The notes beneath the pieces are model-generated. The model searched no databases, had not been told where the DNA came from, and was given only the letters and a program-made list of their open reading frames with translations. The position numbers and the translations under genes were made by a program. DNA of 64,000 nucleotides from Fibrella aquatilis (GTDB lineage Bacteria > Bacteroidota > Bacteroidia > Cytophagales > Spirosomataceae). Shown one piece after another: positions 44,180 through 53,144 of the stretch. The stretch's first letter is position 1. Each line of letters starts with the position of its first letter. The stretch is taken from positions 145,581 to 209,580 of the forward strand of contig NZ_JAFMYU010000010.1 in NCBI RefSeq assembly GCF_017353255.1. Reading direction: 5' to 3'.

Positions 44180-45370
44180 ATGAACGAGAAAGCTAGTTTC
44201 ATCAATTCTCTGGGTACGGCTGTACCAACCCACGAGATTCCGCAAGCCCAGATCGCCCACTTTATGGCCGAAGCACTGGGCATGAACGAACGCGACCAAC
44301 GCCGCTTGACGGCGCTGTATCGCCAAACCCGCATCGACCAGCGTCACTCGGTCCTGCCCGACTACAATAAGCGGCGGGGTGAATATACTTTTTACCCCAA
44401 CACTGAAGGACTGGAGCCTTTTCCAACGGTAGGGCAGCGCATGGTGCTCTACCGCCAAGAGGCCGTGCCCTTGGCCTTGCAAGCCATCAACGACTGTCTC
44501 GGCAGTTACCCCGACTTCGACCGGCAGCGCATCACTCACGTGATTACCGTGAGTTGCACGGGCCTCTACGCCCCCGGCCCCGACATCGAGATTATTGAAG
44601 CCCTAGGCCTGCCTGGCACCACGCAACGGCTGGCCATCAACTTCATGGGCTGCTACGGGGCGTTCAACGGTCTCAAAGCCGCCGACGCCATTGTGCGGTC
44701 TACGCCGGAAGCGGCCGTGCTGGTGGTGTGCGTGGAACTGTGTACTCTCCATTTTCAGAAAAAAACCGACCTCGACAACCTGCTGTCTAATGCCCTGTTC
44801 TCCGACGGTGCGTCGGCGGTACTGGTAGAAGGCACGCCCCGCCCCGACCAGTCCATGCGCCTGCGGTCGTTCTACTGCGATTTGCTGCCCGAAGGCAAAG
44901 CCGATATGGCCTGGCACGTAACCGACTTTGGTTTTGAAATGACCCTGACGTCCGAGGTGCCCACCGTGATTCAGAACGGCATCGGGCAGTTGCTGTCGCG
45001 GTTGCTGGAACAAAGCGGCCTTACCATCGGCGATATTGGCACCTACGCCATGCACCCCGGCGGACGGCGTATTCTGGAAGTGATCGAGAAGCAACTTGGC
45101 CTCGACACCGCCGACAACCGCTACGCCTACCAGGTGCTGCGGCAGTATGGCAACATGTCGTCGGCCACGGTGCTGTTTGTGCTGAAGGCCATCTGGCAGG
45201 ACATGCTGACCACCCAAACCGGCCCCGACGAAGCCCAGCACATTCTGAGTTGCGCGTTTGGTCCCGGCCTGACGCTCGAATCCATGATCCTGGAAGCCAA
45301 CTTCACGCCCGTTCAAGTTGAAGTAAGGCAGTCTGATGTTGAAGCAACACTGAAATTTATAAGCGACTAA
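44180..45370 (+). CDS. Type III polyketide synthase (chalcone synthase-like)
   Basis: A 396-residue homodimeric ketosynthase that extends an acyl-CoA starter with malonyl-CoA and cyclises the product. The catalytic triad is visible: Cys126 in VITVSCTGLYAPG, His292 in TYAMHPGGRRILEV and Asn325 in QYGNMSSATVLFVL. Supporting motifs are INFMGCYGAFNGLK and LFSDGASAVLVEG. The length is usual. Bacterial members make alkylresorcinols, alkylpyrones or phloroglucinols. The next gene, 3 bases downstream, is a broken Crp/Fnr regulator; the divergent neighbour is a UbiA prenyltransferase. Confidence 0.93.
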   Translation: MNEKASFINSLGTAVPTHEIPQAQIAHFMAEALGMNERDQRRLTALYRQTRIDQRHSVLPDYNKRRGEYTFYPNTEGLEPFPTVGQRMVLYRQEAVPLALQAINDCLGSYPDFDRQRITHVITVSCTGLYAPGPDIEIIEALGLPGTTQRLAINFMGCYGAFNGLKAADAIVRSTPEAAVLVVCVELCTLHFQKKTDLDNLLSNALFSDGASAVLVEGTPRPDQSMRLRSFYCDLLPEGKADMAWHVTDFGFEMTLTSEVPTVIQNGIGQLLSRLLEQSGLTIGDIGTYAMHPGGRRILEVIEKQLGLDTADNRYAYQVLRQYGNMSSATVLFVLKAIWQDMLTTQTGPDEAQHILSCAFGPGLTLESMILEANFTPVQVEVRQSDVEATLKFISD

Positions 45371-45373
45371 ACT

Positions 45374-45952
45374 ATGGTAGTATCGCCCAAGCAACGCTTG
45401 CTCCACCTAGTAACAACTATAGCTCCATTGTCAGTTGATGTGCTTTCTGATATAGAACAGGCTATTACGGTGCAACAAGTTTCCAGAAATGCCTTATTAC
45501 TTGAAGCTGGACGTGTGTGTCAGTATGTTTGGTTTATTGTAGAAGGGGCTGCGCGCGCATTTTATTACAAAGACGACAAGGAAGTTACGGCTTGGTTCAT
45601 GGGAAAAGATGACTTCATCATTTCGGTGAAAAGTTTCCTCGAGCAAAAGTCCAGCTATGAATATATACAGACCCTTACAGATGCTACGCTGGTGAGTATC
45701 CCTTATGCACAACTATAGCATCTGTACCAAATCCATCCGCAATTTAATCAGGTAGGCAGGGTATTAATAGAACACTATTACTCGCTGAGCGAAGGACGAT
45801 TATTCCAGCTAAGAATGAATACAGCTGCTGAACGTTACGATAGTCTAATGGCAACGCATCCCACCATCTTTCAACAGGCATCGCTTAAGCAGATAGCCAG
45901 CTATCTAAGTGTCACGCCCGAAACCGTTAGTCGATTGAGGAGGCGGAAATAA
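45374..45952 (+). pseudogene. Crp/Fnr-family regulator interrupted by an amber codon
   Basis: One continuous 193-codon frame broken only by TAG at 45716-45718 (codon 115). The first part is a cyclic-nucleotide-binding fold ([61 protein letters not shown]). After the TAG the same frame continues with [16 protein letters not shown] and a helix-turn-helix ([24 protein letters not shown]), exactly as in intact Bacteroidota members. The TAG stands where others have a glutamate or glutamine codon. It is either a recent nonsense mutation or a sequencing error. Two shorter products without a complete regulator would result. Confidence 0.85.
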
Positions 45953-45964
45953 GTTAGTCTATTC

Positions 45965-45978
45965 TTGATATTTGTCAA
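45965..45978. promoter_or_regulatory. FNR-box-like palindrome
   Basis: TTGATATTTGTCAA matches 9 of 10 fixed positions of the FNR-type site TTGAT-N4-ATCAA. It lies 13 bases downstream of the broken Crp/Fnr gene and 55 bases before the start of the lipoprotein gene at 46034. A single match in a short region is weak evidence. Confidence 0.3.
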
Positions 45979-46033
45979 GAAATGTACAACATCATTTAAC
46001 TTATTTTGTCATGTTCATAACCTCAACAAGAAC

Positions 46034-47484
46034 ATGACAAAACTAACTTTATCCCTCGCATTAACCCTTTTGGGCTTATTATTTTGCTTTTCCTGTGAAC
46101 GTGAATCTGTTACGGATAAGCCTGATTCAGCCTTCAGTACACTCACAGACAAAACAGTTTTAGCAGCAAAAAAATGGCATGATAGTCAACGTTTAAACAC
46201 AGCAGCTCGACTTGGAGATGAAGGCAACAATGAAAAAACGCTTAACTGGCTGAAAGCTGTAAGTTATACTATTGGCAACGAGACAATCGTTGAGCTTCCT
46301 CTAGCCTATAAACAGCTCCAAGGTATGGCTATCACCAAGAGCGGTAACAATAAGAAGACGGGTGAACCTTATCAGCGTCTTGTTAAAGAAGACATTTCTG
46401 TAATCAGCAAATACGTTATCGTAAAAGACGTTGATGGTCACTACAAGGCACTGGTAATGAAGGTGGTGGGATCGTTGCTGTTCTATGCCTCGCATAAGCA
46501 GGAAGAACTGAATGCGAATAGTTACAAATCTGTACCAACAGATTTTAGCGGATATGTATTGTTTTACGACTGGAATGAAACAATGTTGTATGGCTATCGC
46601 TATCAGGTTGGACAGTTGATTGGTACTTGTTCACCAGGCAATAAAAATGGTAGATTGGAAGAAATAACGTGTACTACTACCCCCGTTGACCACTACTATT
46701 ATAATGATTACCAACCTCCTGTATTTTCATACAGAGATTATATTACTGTTTGCAGCGTCACGGGTAGTAGTGGAGGTGGCGCAGGACCTACTGGTGGACC
46801 TACTCTACTACCGGCGGTGGCGGAGGCGGATCTACTGGGGGACAAGCAGTTAGAGATGCGAGTGGAGCATATTACCTACCAGCTTTCCAGACACCAAGTA
46901 TTGATCCGAAGAAATACGTAAGATGCTTTGGCGGTAATCAGATGAACAACGCATCTGACTATAATTTCACAATCACAGTTTATGTTCAAGAACCATCATC
47001 GAGTGGCGGAGGTGATTCATTTGGATTTGATAACGGCGTGGGGCACGTTTTTATAGGGTTGAGCAAGGTTAGCAAATCAAATCCTAATGATAAAATAACT
47101 CAAGTTTTAGGTTTTTATCCCACTGGTTTACCTAAAGGTGGCCTTTGGTATGATGGTGCCGTTCATGATAATGGCAATACAAACTACACAATCAAGAAAA
47201 CATTTACTGTGAGTGCCAGTGACTTCGGTGCAGCTTTACATATGATCGAGGGATTAGACGACATAAGGTACAGTGTTTATGATTTCAATTGTACAAATTA
47301 CATTTTTTCCATTTGTGATGCCGCAGGAGCGTATTTACCCAAAACAAGAACACTCATTGAAGCTCGATACGGCTCATATACTCCAGGACGTCTTGGACAG
47401 GATTTAAGGGATAGAAATTCTAATGATCCTGACATAATTGTGGGGAATAATAAAGCCCCCAGAAGTATGGGTAGTTGCGATTAA
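46034..47484 (+). pseudogene. Frameshifted lipoprotein with permuted papain-like domain
   Basis: Two frames read as one protein. From 46034 a lipoprotein signal (MTKLTLSLALTLLGLLFCFSC) leads into a Bacteroidota-type region up to about 46790, in a Gly/Thr-rich stretch. There the frame changes by one base, and the continuation in the next frame (STTGGGGGSTGGQAVRD, then SIDPKKYVRCFGGNQM) joins directly to the open frame at 46942-47484. The C-terminal domain has GVGHVFIGLSK (His) before YDFNCTNYIFSICDAAG (Cys), the order found in circularly permuted NlpC/P60-LRAT-type papain folds. If intact it would be a secreted or surface hydrolase of about 483 residues. The break lies in short repeats, so slippage or a sequence error is possible. 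Confidence 0.7.
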
Positions 47485-47489
47485 TTACG

Positions 47490-47534
47490 AACTATCACAC
47501 TATCAAATTAATCAATTTTGATAGTGTGATAGTT
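47490..47534 (+). terminator. Hairpin with 18-bp perfect stem after the papain-like gene
   Basis: AACTATCACACTATCAAA (47490-47507) pairs exactly with 47517-47534 across a 9-base loop. It starts 6 bases after the stop codon. The T-run on the plus strand is short, so termination may be partial before the membrane protein gene at 47565. Confidence 0.75.
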
Positions 47535-47564
47535 TGTTGTGAAAAAATTCAAAAATCACTTCTC

Positions 47565-47972
47565 ATGAAATTTTCATTCGCAAAACATTTTATCTTTCGG
47601 AAGAAGTTTATTATTTTAGTACTTCTAGTAGTCCTAGTAATAAACCTACCGCCGATACGCTGGATAAGCGAAGTGAGTTTAAACCATTTTTCATACGTCA
47701 CAAACCACGGACAGTGGTTTGAAGAATGGCAATTCTTTGGATCTAGGTACGAAGACACAGTTGCGAACAATTTTATTCAGTATAGGCAGCATCCTTACTA
47801 CCGTCAAGATACGGTGCTGTACAGAACTGACCCTGTAAACATCCTTAAATTCTGGCGGTGGTATGATTACGCCACTCATCCGCGCTGGCAGTTACCCTAC
47901 AACAGTCGGCCCGATACGTTACCCAAAAACGACCACAGTATAGGTTCGGAACCAAAACCATTACCTCAATAG
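47565..47972 (+). CDS. Small membrane-anchored protein of unknown function
   Basis: A 135-residue protein. The start at 47565 (MKFSFAKHFIFRKKFIILVLLVVLVINL) is chosen because the upstream part of the frame is encoded by the hairpin. One N-terminal membrane segment is followed by an extracytoplasmic domain rich in Trp, Tyr and His (HGQWFEEWQFFGSRYED, NILKFWRWYDYATHPRWQLPY). No family is recognised. It follows the papain-like lipoprotein gene on the same strand. A partner or immunity role for that enzyme is possible but rests only on position. Confidence 0.6.
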   Translation: MKFSFAKHFIFRKKFIILVLLVVLVINLPPIRWISEVSLNHFSYVTNHGQWFEEWQFFGSRYEDTVANNFIQYRQHPYYRQDTVLYRTDPVNILKFWRWYDYATHPRWQLPYNSRPDTLPKNDHSIGSEPKPLPQ

Positions 47973-47997
47973 CGTCCCATTATGATAACTATGGACC

Positions 47998-48666
47998 ATG
48001 TCTGTTGATCGCCTCGTCTTCATTCACGGCAACCTCGACGTGCCCACGTCGTTCGATGCGCTGTTGCCCCTGCTGCCCGCCGCCCAAACGCTGTGTATCA
48101 ACCTCGAAAACGATTTCAACAGCTGGGATGCTGCCGTGCCGGTAACGGCTCGCACAGTGGCCCAACGGGTCGTGCAGGCCTACGGCATCAGCCCCCGCGA
48201 TGTGCTCATTGGCCATTCGATGGGGGGCTGGATTGCGGCACACGTGAAAGAGCTAATCGGCGTGCGCGTCATTCAGCTTAGCTCCTGGACCGACCCGCGC
48301 AAGATCAGATCGCCCCTACAGCGGCTCAGCCTGATTCGGTGGGTAGTGAGCACGGGGGTGGTGCAGCATCCGTTCAGCATCCGTGCGGCTAAACTGCTCT
48401 ATCCGTTTCCGGCATCGCGCACACGGGTTCGTGCCTCGCTCGACAGGCTTCAACGGATTGACCCGGCCTATCTGATGTGGCAATATGAGCTGATTTTCAA
48501 CGCAGTACCGCCGCTAACCGTACTGCCCGACCTACGCATCCACGCCCGCCACGACATCGTCATCGCCCCACCCGACCAGCCATACGTCAGGGTATCGGGC
48601 AATCACCAGATCCACGCCAACAACCCCCACGATGTAGCAAGAGCGATCAGTGAATTTTTGAGCTAA
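47998..48666 (+). CDS. Alpha/beta hydrolase
   Basis: A 222-residue hydrolase without signal peptide. The oxyanion region is RLVFIHGNLDVPTSF near residues 5-19, the nucleophile elbow is VLIGHSMGGWIAAH (Ser near 95), and the catalytic acid and His are probably in RIHARHDIVIAPP and VSGNHQIHANNP at the C-terminus. The length and the short lid are typical of small esterase-like members. The substrate cannot be named. It is convergent with a family 2 glycosyltransferase. Confidence 0.82.
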   Translation: MSVDRLVFIHGNLDVPTSFDALLPLLPAAQTLCINLENDFNSWDAAVPVTARTVAQRVVQAYGISPRDVLIGHSMGGWIAAHVKELIGVRVIQLSSWTDPRKIRSPLQRLSLIRWVVSTGVVQHPFSIRAAKLLYPFPASRTRVRASLDRLQRIDPAYLMWQYELIFNAVPPLTVLPDLRIHARHDIVIAPPDQPYVRVSGNHQIHANNPHDVARAISEFLS

Positions 48667-48671
48667 AAACT

Positions 48672-49412
48672 CTATTTCAGCACGTTCCACGACAGCAGCC
48701 CCCAGCGGGTGAGGCGGTAGAGGAGCGACACTTTCAATACGCCGAGGCCATAGATAGCGCTGCGTTTGAAATTGATAGACGACGCCTCGTCGAAGTATTT
48801 GGTGGGGCAGGTGACCTCGGCAATCTCGAAGCCTTTGTAGAAAATCTGCGCGATCATCTCGTTATCAAAGATGAAATCATCGTCGTTGTGGGTGAAGTCG
48901 AGCGCCTGTAGCACCTCGCCCGAAAACGCCCGGTAGCCCGTGTGGTATTCCGATAGTTTCTGATTCATCAGAATATTCTGCGTCAGGGTCAGAAACCGGT
49001 TGGCCACATATTTGTATAACGGCATGCCGCCCTTGAGCGCCCCTTTGCCCAAAATTCGCGACGCAAACACCACGGGGTAAAGCTCATTGCCAATGATCGA
49101 GATCATGGCCGTCAGCAGCAACGGCGTATACTGGTAGTCGGGGTGAAGCATGATCACGATGTCGCCGCCCAGTTCGAGGGCTTTGGCGTAACACGTTTTC
49201 TGATTGCCACCGTAGCCTTTGTTCACGTCGTGCCGAATGACATGGTTGATGCCCAATGACCTGGCCACGTCGACGGTATTGTCGGGGCTGTGGTCATCGA
49301 CCAGAATTACTTCGTCAACCAGGTCGAAGGGGATTTCGCGGTAGGTACGTTCGAGCGTGAGAGCGGCGCGGTAGGCAGGCATTACCACCACCACTTTTTT
49401 ACCATTATACAT
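48672..49412 (-). CDS. Family 2 glycosyltransferase (DPM1/DPMS-like)
   Basis: A 246-residue GT-A fold transferase. The start at 49412 (MYNGKKVVVVMPAYRAALTLERTY) places the first beta strand at the N-terminus; nine codons upstream are in frame but unlikely. Motifs: VDEVILVDDHSPDNTVDVA (nucleotide binding), KGYGGNQKTCYAKALELGGDIVIMLHPDYQY (the DxD-like metal site is HPD) and SEYHTGYRAFSGEVL (acceptor loop). Proteins of this type move mannose or glucose to a polyprenyl phosphate, which then feeds GT-C enzymes. The divergent neighbour encodes a GT-C-like membrane protein, which fits, though the link is an inference. Confidence 0.88.
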   Translation of the reverse strand: MYNGKKVVVVMPAYRAALTLERTYREIPFDLVDEVILVDDHSPDNTVDVARSLGINHVIRHDVNKGYGGNQKTCYAKALELGGDIVIMLHPDYQYTPLLLTAMISIIGNELYPVVFASRILGKGALKGGMPLYKYVANRFLTLTQNILMNQKLSEYHTGYRAFSGEVLQALDFTHNDDDFIFDNEMIAQIFYKGFEIAEVTCPTKYFDEASSINFKRSAIYGLGVLKVSLLYRLTRWGLLSWNVLK

Positions 49413-49582
49413 AAATACAAAGCTAGAGGTTAGCGCCACTCATTTGCAAATAGCGGCCGCTATGAGTTAAAAATGACTAACCCTTGCGGCTGATTATGAA
49501 TACGATAGCCTACACAAAGCAAATGCGTTGCCGCTAGTCTACCGGTCATTTTGTATCCTTGCACACAAAAAATCTGCCAAAA

Positions 49583-51136
49583 ATGGGTCAATTAGTGTCG
49601 GTAACCGCCAAACAGACCACAAACTGGCTCCTGCTGCTTGGCTATACCACGGCGCTAACCCTGCTTCTCTGGCAGCACGAGATGTGGCGTGACGAGCTAC
49701 ACACCTGGACCCTGGTTACCCACGCCACCTCGCTGGCTAACCTGCTCCACGCCATCCGGTACGAGGGCCACCCCACGCTCTGGTACCTGCTGTTGTGGGT
49801 AGTGGCCCACCTGTCCGACAGCCCGGTGCTGCTTCAGCTTACCCACGGTTGCCTGGCCGTGTTGACGGTCTCGCTGGTCATTTTCTATAGCCCCTTTTCA
49901 ACGATAGAGAAGGCGCTGCTGCTGTTTGGCTATTACCTGTTGTATGAATATGGTGTCATTAGCCGCAATTATCAGTTGGGTGTGCTGCTGGCGTTTGGTG
50001 TAGTCATTGGCTGGCCACGGGCGGGGCAACGGCCCTTGCTGCTGGCCCTGGGCATAGCGCTGCTGGCTCAAACAAGTTTCTTTGGCCTGCTGCTGGGGCT
50101 GGGCCTCAGCGCCGGATTGCTGGTCGAACATGGCCGGGCGGGCAGGCTCTTTACGCCCCAGGTGTTAGTTGGTTTGGGGCTGATAGCCGTGGGCTTTGTG
50201 GTGTCCGTATTATCTATTCAAACACCCGAAGATCAGTCGTTCAACATGGGTTGGTATGGCCAATGGAACCCGGAAAAGGCGTTGTCGGCCCTCCGCACGG
50301 TGTTTAAAGGCTATTATCCGGTGCCCCGTTTCCGGCTGAGTTTCTGGAACACCGACTGGTCGTCGGACACGGGCATGGCTTTGGCCTACGGGGCTGGTCT
50401 GCTGGCCTTGGTTACCCTGGCGCTGGTGGGCTGGTACTTCCGGCGTTCGGCGGTGAGCCTGGCCATTGTGGGGGTGCCAACACTTTGTATGCTGCTGTTT
50501 GCGTACGTCCGGTTTGGGGGCAACATGCGCCACAACGGCCACTATATGCTGGCCCTGCTGCTTAGCTACTGGGTATACAAACAGGCTAATCACACCACTC
50601 ACCGCCCCATGTGGGTGCTGCGTGGTCTACTATTGGTGCAGGCGCTGGTGGGTCTGTTCGCCGCCTATGCCGACGGCCGGTATATGTTTTCGGGGGCAAG
50701 GGCTGCGGCGCAGTTTATCGAGCGTACTTATCCGGCCAATACCCTGGTGGTGGGTAACTACAACTACCTCATGACCCCTATTGCCGGGTACCTGCGCCGC
50801 GACGTGTATAACCTGGCCAACCAGGCTATGGGGTCCTACGTGATCTGGAACCAGGCCAACTGGAAAGGCAGCGCCGAAACACTCAATTACTCCGACTCGC
50901 TGCTGTTTGCCCGATTTGCCCACCTGCACGCTCAACGACTTGGCAGCGTATTGGTGCTGGCGCGCTCACCACTCACCCACCGGTTCGACAAAATAGGTGA
51001 GCGCTATATGGTGGCAACGCCCACCGGTATGGCGTCGTTTCGTTGTGTGGGGGCCTTTGCACCCGCCATCGTATTAGACGAGAACTACTTCGTTTACGCG
51101 GCAGAACCGGCTCTACCCCACCCACCAACGCGCTGA
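49583..51136 (+). CDS. Polytopic GT-C/ArnT-like glycosyltransferase
   Basis: A 517-residue membrane protein with about ten to twelve hydrophobic segments. The ATG at 49583 is preferred to an in-frame TTG eight codons before. The first outer loop has HEMWRDELHTWTLVTHATS and YEGHPTLWYLLLW, which match the acidic catalytic loop and following histidine of the dolichyl-phosphate-mannose/ArnT class (GT39/GT83-like). A soluble C-terminal domain follows, with RYMFSGARAAAQFIERTYPANTLVVGNYNY. It should transfer a sugar from a polyprenyl-phosphate donor on the periplasmic side. The divergent family 2 transferase could make that donor. Confidence 0.75.
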   Translation: MGQLVSVTAKQTTNWLLLLGYTTALTLLLWQHEMWRDELHTWTLVTHATSLANLLHAIRYEGHPTLWYLLLWVVAHLSDSPVLLQLTHGCLAVLTVSLVIFYSPFSTIEKALLLFGYYLLYEYGVISRNYQLGVLLAFGVVIGWPRAGQRPLLLALGIALLAQTSFFGLLLGLGLSAGLLVEHGRAGRLFTPQVLVGLGLIAVGFVVSVLSIQTPEDQSFNMGWYGQWNPEKALSALRTVFKGYYPVPRFRLSFWNTDWSSDTGMALAYGAGLLALVTLALVGWYFRRSAVSLAIVGVPTLCMLLFAYVRFGGNMRHNGHYMLALLLSYWVYKQANHTTHRPMWVLRGLLLVQALVGLFAAYADGRYMFSGARAAAQFIERTYPANTLVVGNYNYLMTPIAGYLRRDVYNLANQAMGSYVIWNQANWKGSAETLNYSDSLLFARFAHLHAQRLGSVLVLARSPLTHRFDKIGERYMVATPTGMASFRCVGAFAPAIVLDENYFVYAAEPALPHPPTR

Positions 51137-51199
51137 TTTGGCCCCGGTGTCAACTTTTCCGGGCATCAGCCGTTTCTTTGTTATCAGGATACACACTTT

Positions 51200-52273
51200 A
51201 TGTTCACCAGCGAAACCTTGTTTTTTAGCGGCTTTGCCGTTTTTGTACTCTTCGTGATGTCGCTCGACCTGGGCGTTTTCTCGTCGAAAAAAGCCCGCCA
51301 AAGCCACGTTGTCTCGTTTAAAGAAGCCGCTTTCTGGAGTGCTGTCTGGGTGGCTTTGTCGCTGGTGTTCTATGTGTTTTTGCAGCAGTACGGCTACCTC
51401 GTCCACGGCATTACCGACATGGCTAAACTCCAGGCCGTACGCGACAAGTACGCCGACCACGTCGATTTCACCGCTGGGAATTTCGCCGGAAACCTGGCCA
51501 TTTTCCAGAAAAATATGTCGCTCGAATACATCACCGGCTACCTGGTGGAGTACTCCCTTTCGGCCGACAATATTTTTGTATTCATCCTGATTTTCAACTC
51601 GTTCGGTGTTCGCGAGCGGTATTATAAGAAGATTCTGGTGTGGGGTATTCTGGGGGCTATTGTGCTGCGGTTTATCTTCATTTTCGTTGGGTCGGCGCTG
51701 CTGCAACGCTTCGACTGGGTCATTTATATCTTCGGCGCGTTTCTGGTCTACACGGGCGTAAACCTGTTTTTTCAGAAGGAAGAAGACGAGCAAATCGACA
51801 CCGACAAACACCCCGTGGTGCGGTTTGTGTCGAAGTACATGAACGTCTACCAGCGCAACGTAACCGACAATTTCTTCATCCGCCGCAAGAGCGACCGCAA
51901 GCTCTTTATCACGCCCATTTTTATTGTGGTGCTGGTAGTGGCCGTCACCGACCTCATCTTCGCCGTCGACTCGATCCCGGCCATTTTCTCGATCACCAAA
52001 GACCCCTACATCGTCTTCTTCTCGAACGTGTTTGCCATTATGGGCCTGCGGTCGATGTTCTTCTTCCTGTCGAGTATTATGGGGCAGTTCCGGTTCCTGA
52101 AAACGGGTCTGGCGGTGCTGCTCACGTTCATCGGCGTGAAAATGCTGCTCGAGCACCAACTCGAAGGCTGGGGTTTCAAACCCGTCTATTCGCTCTATGT
52201 AATCCTGGGTATTCTGGGCACCAGTATCCTGGCATCATACCTGATTCCAGCGAAGGAGGAAGTAGAGAAATAA
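51200..52273 (+). CDS. TerC/Alx-family membrane protein
   Basis: A 357-residue membrane protein with about nine helices, of the TerC family whose members Alx and TerC export manganese or other metals. The two Asp-containing motifs are visible: VMSLDLGVFSSKKARQSHVVSFKEAAFWSAVWV near the N-terminus and VVAVTDLIFAVDSIPAIFSIT near 240-260; EYSLSADNIFVFILIFNSFGV lies between. A charged cytoplasmic loop (EDEQIDTDKHPVVRF) is usual. I looked for a yybP-ykoY riboswitch in the 63 bases upstream and saw none. It is monocistronic in appearance. Confidence 0.92.
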   Translation: MFTSETLFFSGFAVFVLFVMSLDLGVFSSKKARQSHVVSFKEAAFWSAVWVALSLVFYVFLQQYGYLVHGITDMAKLQAVRDKYADHVDFTAGNFAGNLAIFQKNMSLEYITGYLVEYSLSADNIFVFILIFNSFGVRERYYKKILVWGILGAIVLRFIFIFVGSALLQRFDWVIYIFGAFLVYTGVNLFFQKEEDEQIDTDKHPVVRFVSKYMNVYQRNVTDNFFIRRKSDRKLFITPIFIVVLVVAVTDLIFAVDSIPAIFSITKDPYIVFFSNVFAIMGLRSMFFFLSSIMGQFRFLKTGLAVLLTFIGVKMLLEHQLEGWGFKPVYSLYVILGILGTSILASYLIPAKEEVEK

Positions 52274-52347
52274 GTGCTGTTTCCAGGGTATATAGTCCAG
52301 TGAGGGCGAATCAGGCTAATTCCTAACAGGAAATTAACAAACCTATT

Positions 52348-52379
52348 TTTGCCCGACAATGCCCCACGCCGTAGCTTTG
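52348..52379 (+). promoter_or_regulatory. Promoter of the fatty acid hydroxylase gene
   Basis: TTTG (52348-52351) and TAGCTTTG (52372-52379, TAnnTTTG) are 20 bases apart, a full match to the Bacteroidota consensus. Transcription would start near 52386 and leave a leader of about 80 bases before the ATG at 52468. Confidence 0.7.
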
Positions 52380-52467
52380 TACGTTGCTGACGCACTGTAT
52401 AAAGCGGCTGCGTTTTCTATCGCAATTAGCTGGCAATCAGCAGTTATCAATTGATAAACACTTCGTT

Positions 52468-53109
52468 ATGGCCAGAAATTTTGTCTCTAACAAAGACGAG
52501 TCCGTCCGCCTTTTCACGAATCCTATCCTGCATATGTTCTCGCACGTACACTGGAGTACGCCCCTGATTTTCTGGGTGCCGGTGGTGTGCTACTCGCTAT
52601 ACAAAGGCTTTGCCAATGGGGCGTCGGTGCTGGCCACGGGTGGCTTATTTGTAGCAGCCATGGGGTTCTGGACGTTCGCCGAATACCTGCTGCACCGCTA
52701 TATTTTTCATTACCATGCCACTACCGAATGGGGCAAGCGCATCAGCTTCCTCACCCACGGCGTTCACCACGACTACCCCAACGACTCGAAACGGCTGGTG
52801 ATGCCCCCGCTGCTGGGCGCGCCTATTGCGGCGGTGTTTTATCTGGCCTTTTACTACACTCTGGGCAGCACGTACATGCACCCCTTCTTCGCGGGCTTCA
52901 TCACGGGCTACCTCATCTACGACATGATGCACTACGCCCTGCACCACGCCAAGTTCACGAACCCGTTTTTTCAGGAAATGAAAACCCACCACATGGTGCA
53001 TCACTACAACGACGCCGAATCGGGCTTCGGCGTGAGCAGCAAACTCTGGGACGTCGTTTTCCGCACCCTGTTCGTAGCGAAGCGTAGGGCGGTAGAACAG
53101 GAGGCGTAA
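52468..53109 (+). CDS. Fatty acid hydroxylase/sterol desaturase family protein
   Basis: A 213-residue membrane di-iron enzyme. The start at 52468 (MARNFVSNKDESVRLFTNP) is chosen over an in-frame ATG 28 codons earlier that lies upstream of or at the promoter. The histidine motifs are LLHRYIFHYH, HGVHHDYPND, HYALHH and THHMVHHYND, as in fatty acid 2-hydroxylases (FAH1/FA2H type), with four membrane segments. Members hydroxylate sphingolipid or other acyl chains at C2 or act on sterols and carotenoids. Bacteroidota make sphingolipids, so a lipid substrate is plausible but unproven. Confidence 0.87.
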   Translation: MARNFVSNKDESVRLFTNPILHMFSHVHWSTPLIFWVPVVCYSLYKGFANGASVLATGGLFVAAMGFWTFAEYLLHRYIFHYHATTEWGKRISFLTHGVHHDYPNDSKRLVMPPLLGAPIAAVFYLAFYYTLGSTYMHPFFAGFITGYLIYDMMHYALHHAKFTNPFFQEMKTHHMVHHYNDAESGFGVSSKLWDVVFRTLFVAKRRAVEQEA

Positions 53110-53144
53110 TACGCTTCCTACGGGCCTCGTCGTTAGCTTTACAT

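Noticed and set aside
45374..45718. A complete 114-residue regulator gene.
   Set aside because: The frame continues in register after the TAG with the missing half of the Crp/Fnr protein, so this is the first half of an interrupted gene.
46942..47484. A separate 180-residue gene starting with ATG at 46942.
   Set aside because: The same frame stays open and meaningful well upstream and continues the lipoprotein read in another frame; a frameshift explains both better.
51137..51199. A yybP-ykoY manganese riboswitch before terC.
   Set aside because: The leader is only 63 bases and does not show the conserved loop sequences of that riboswitch.
51113..52159. A 348-codon minus-strand frame opposite terC.
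   Set aside because: It is a shadow of the clearly real TerC gene, with His/Gln/Asp-rich low-complexity composition.
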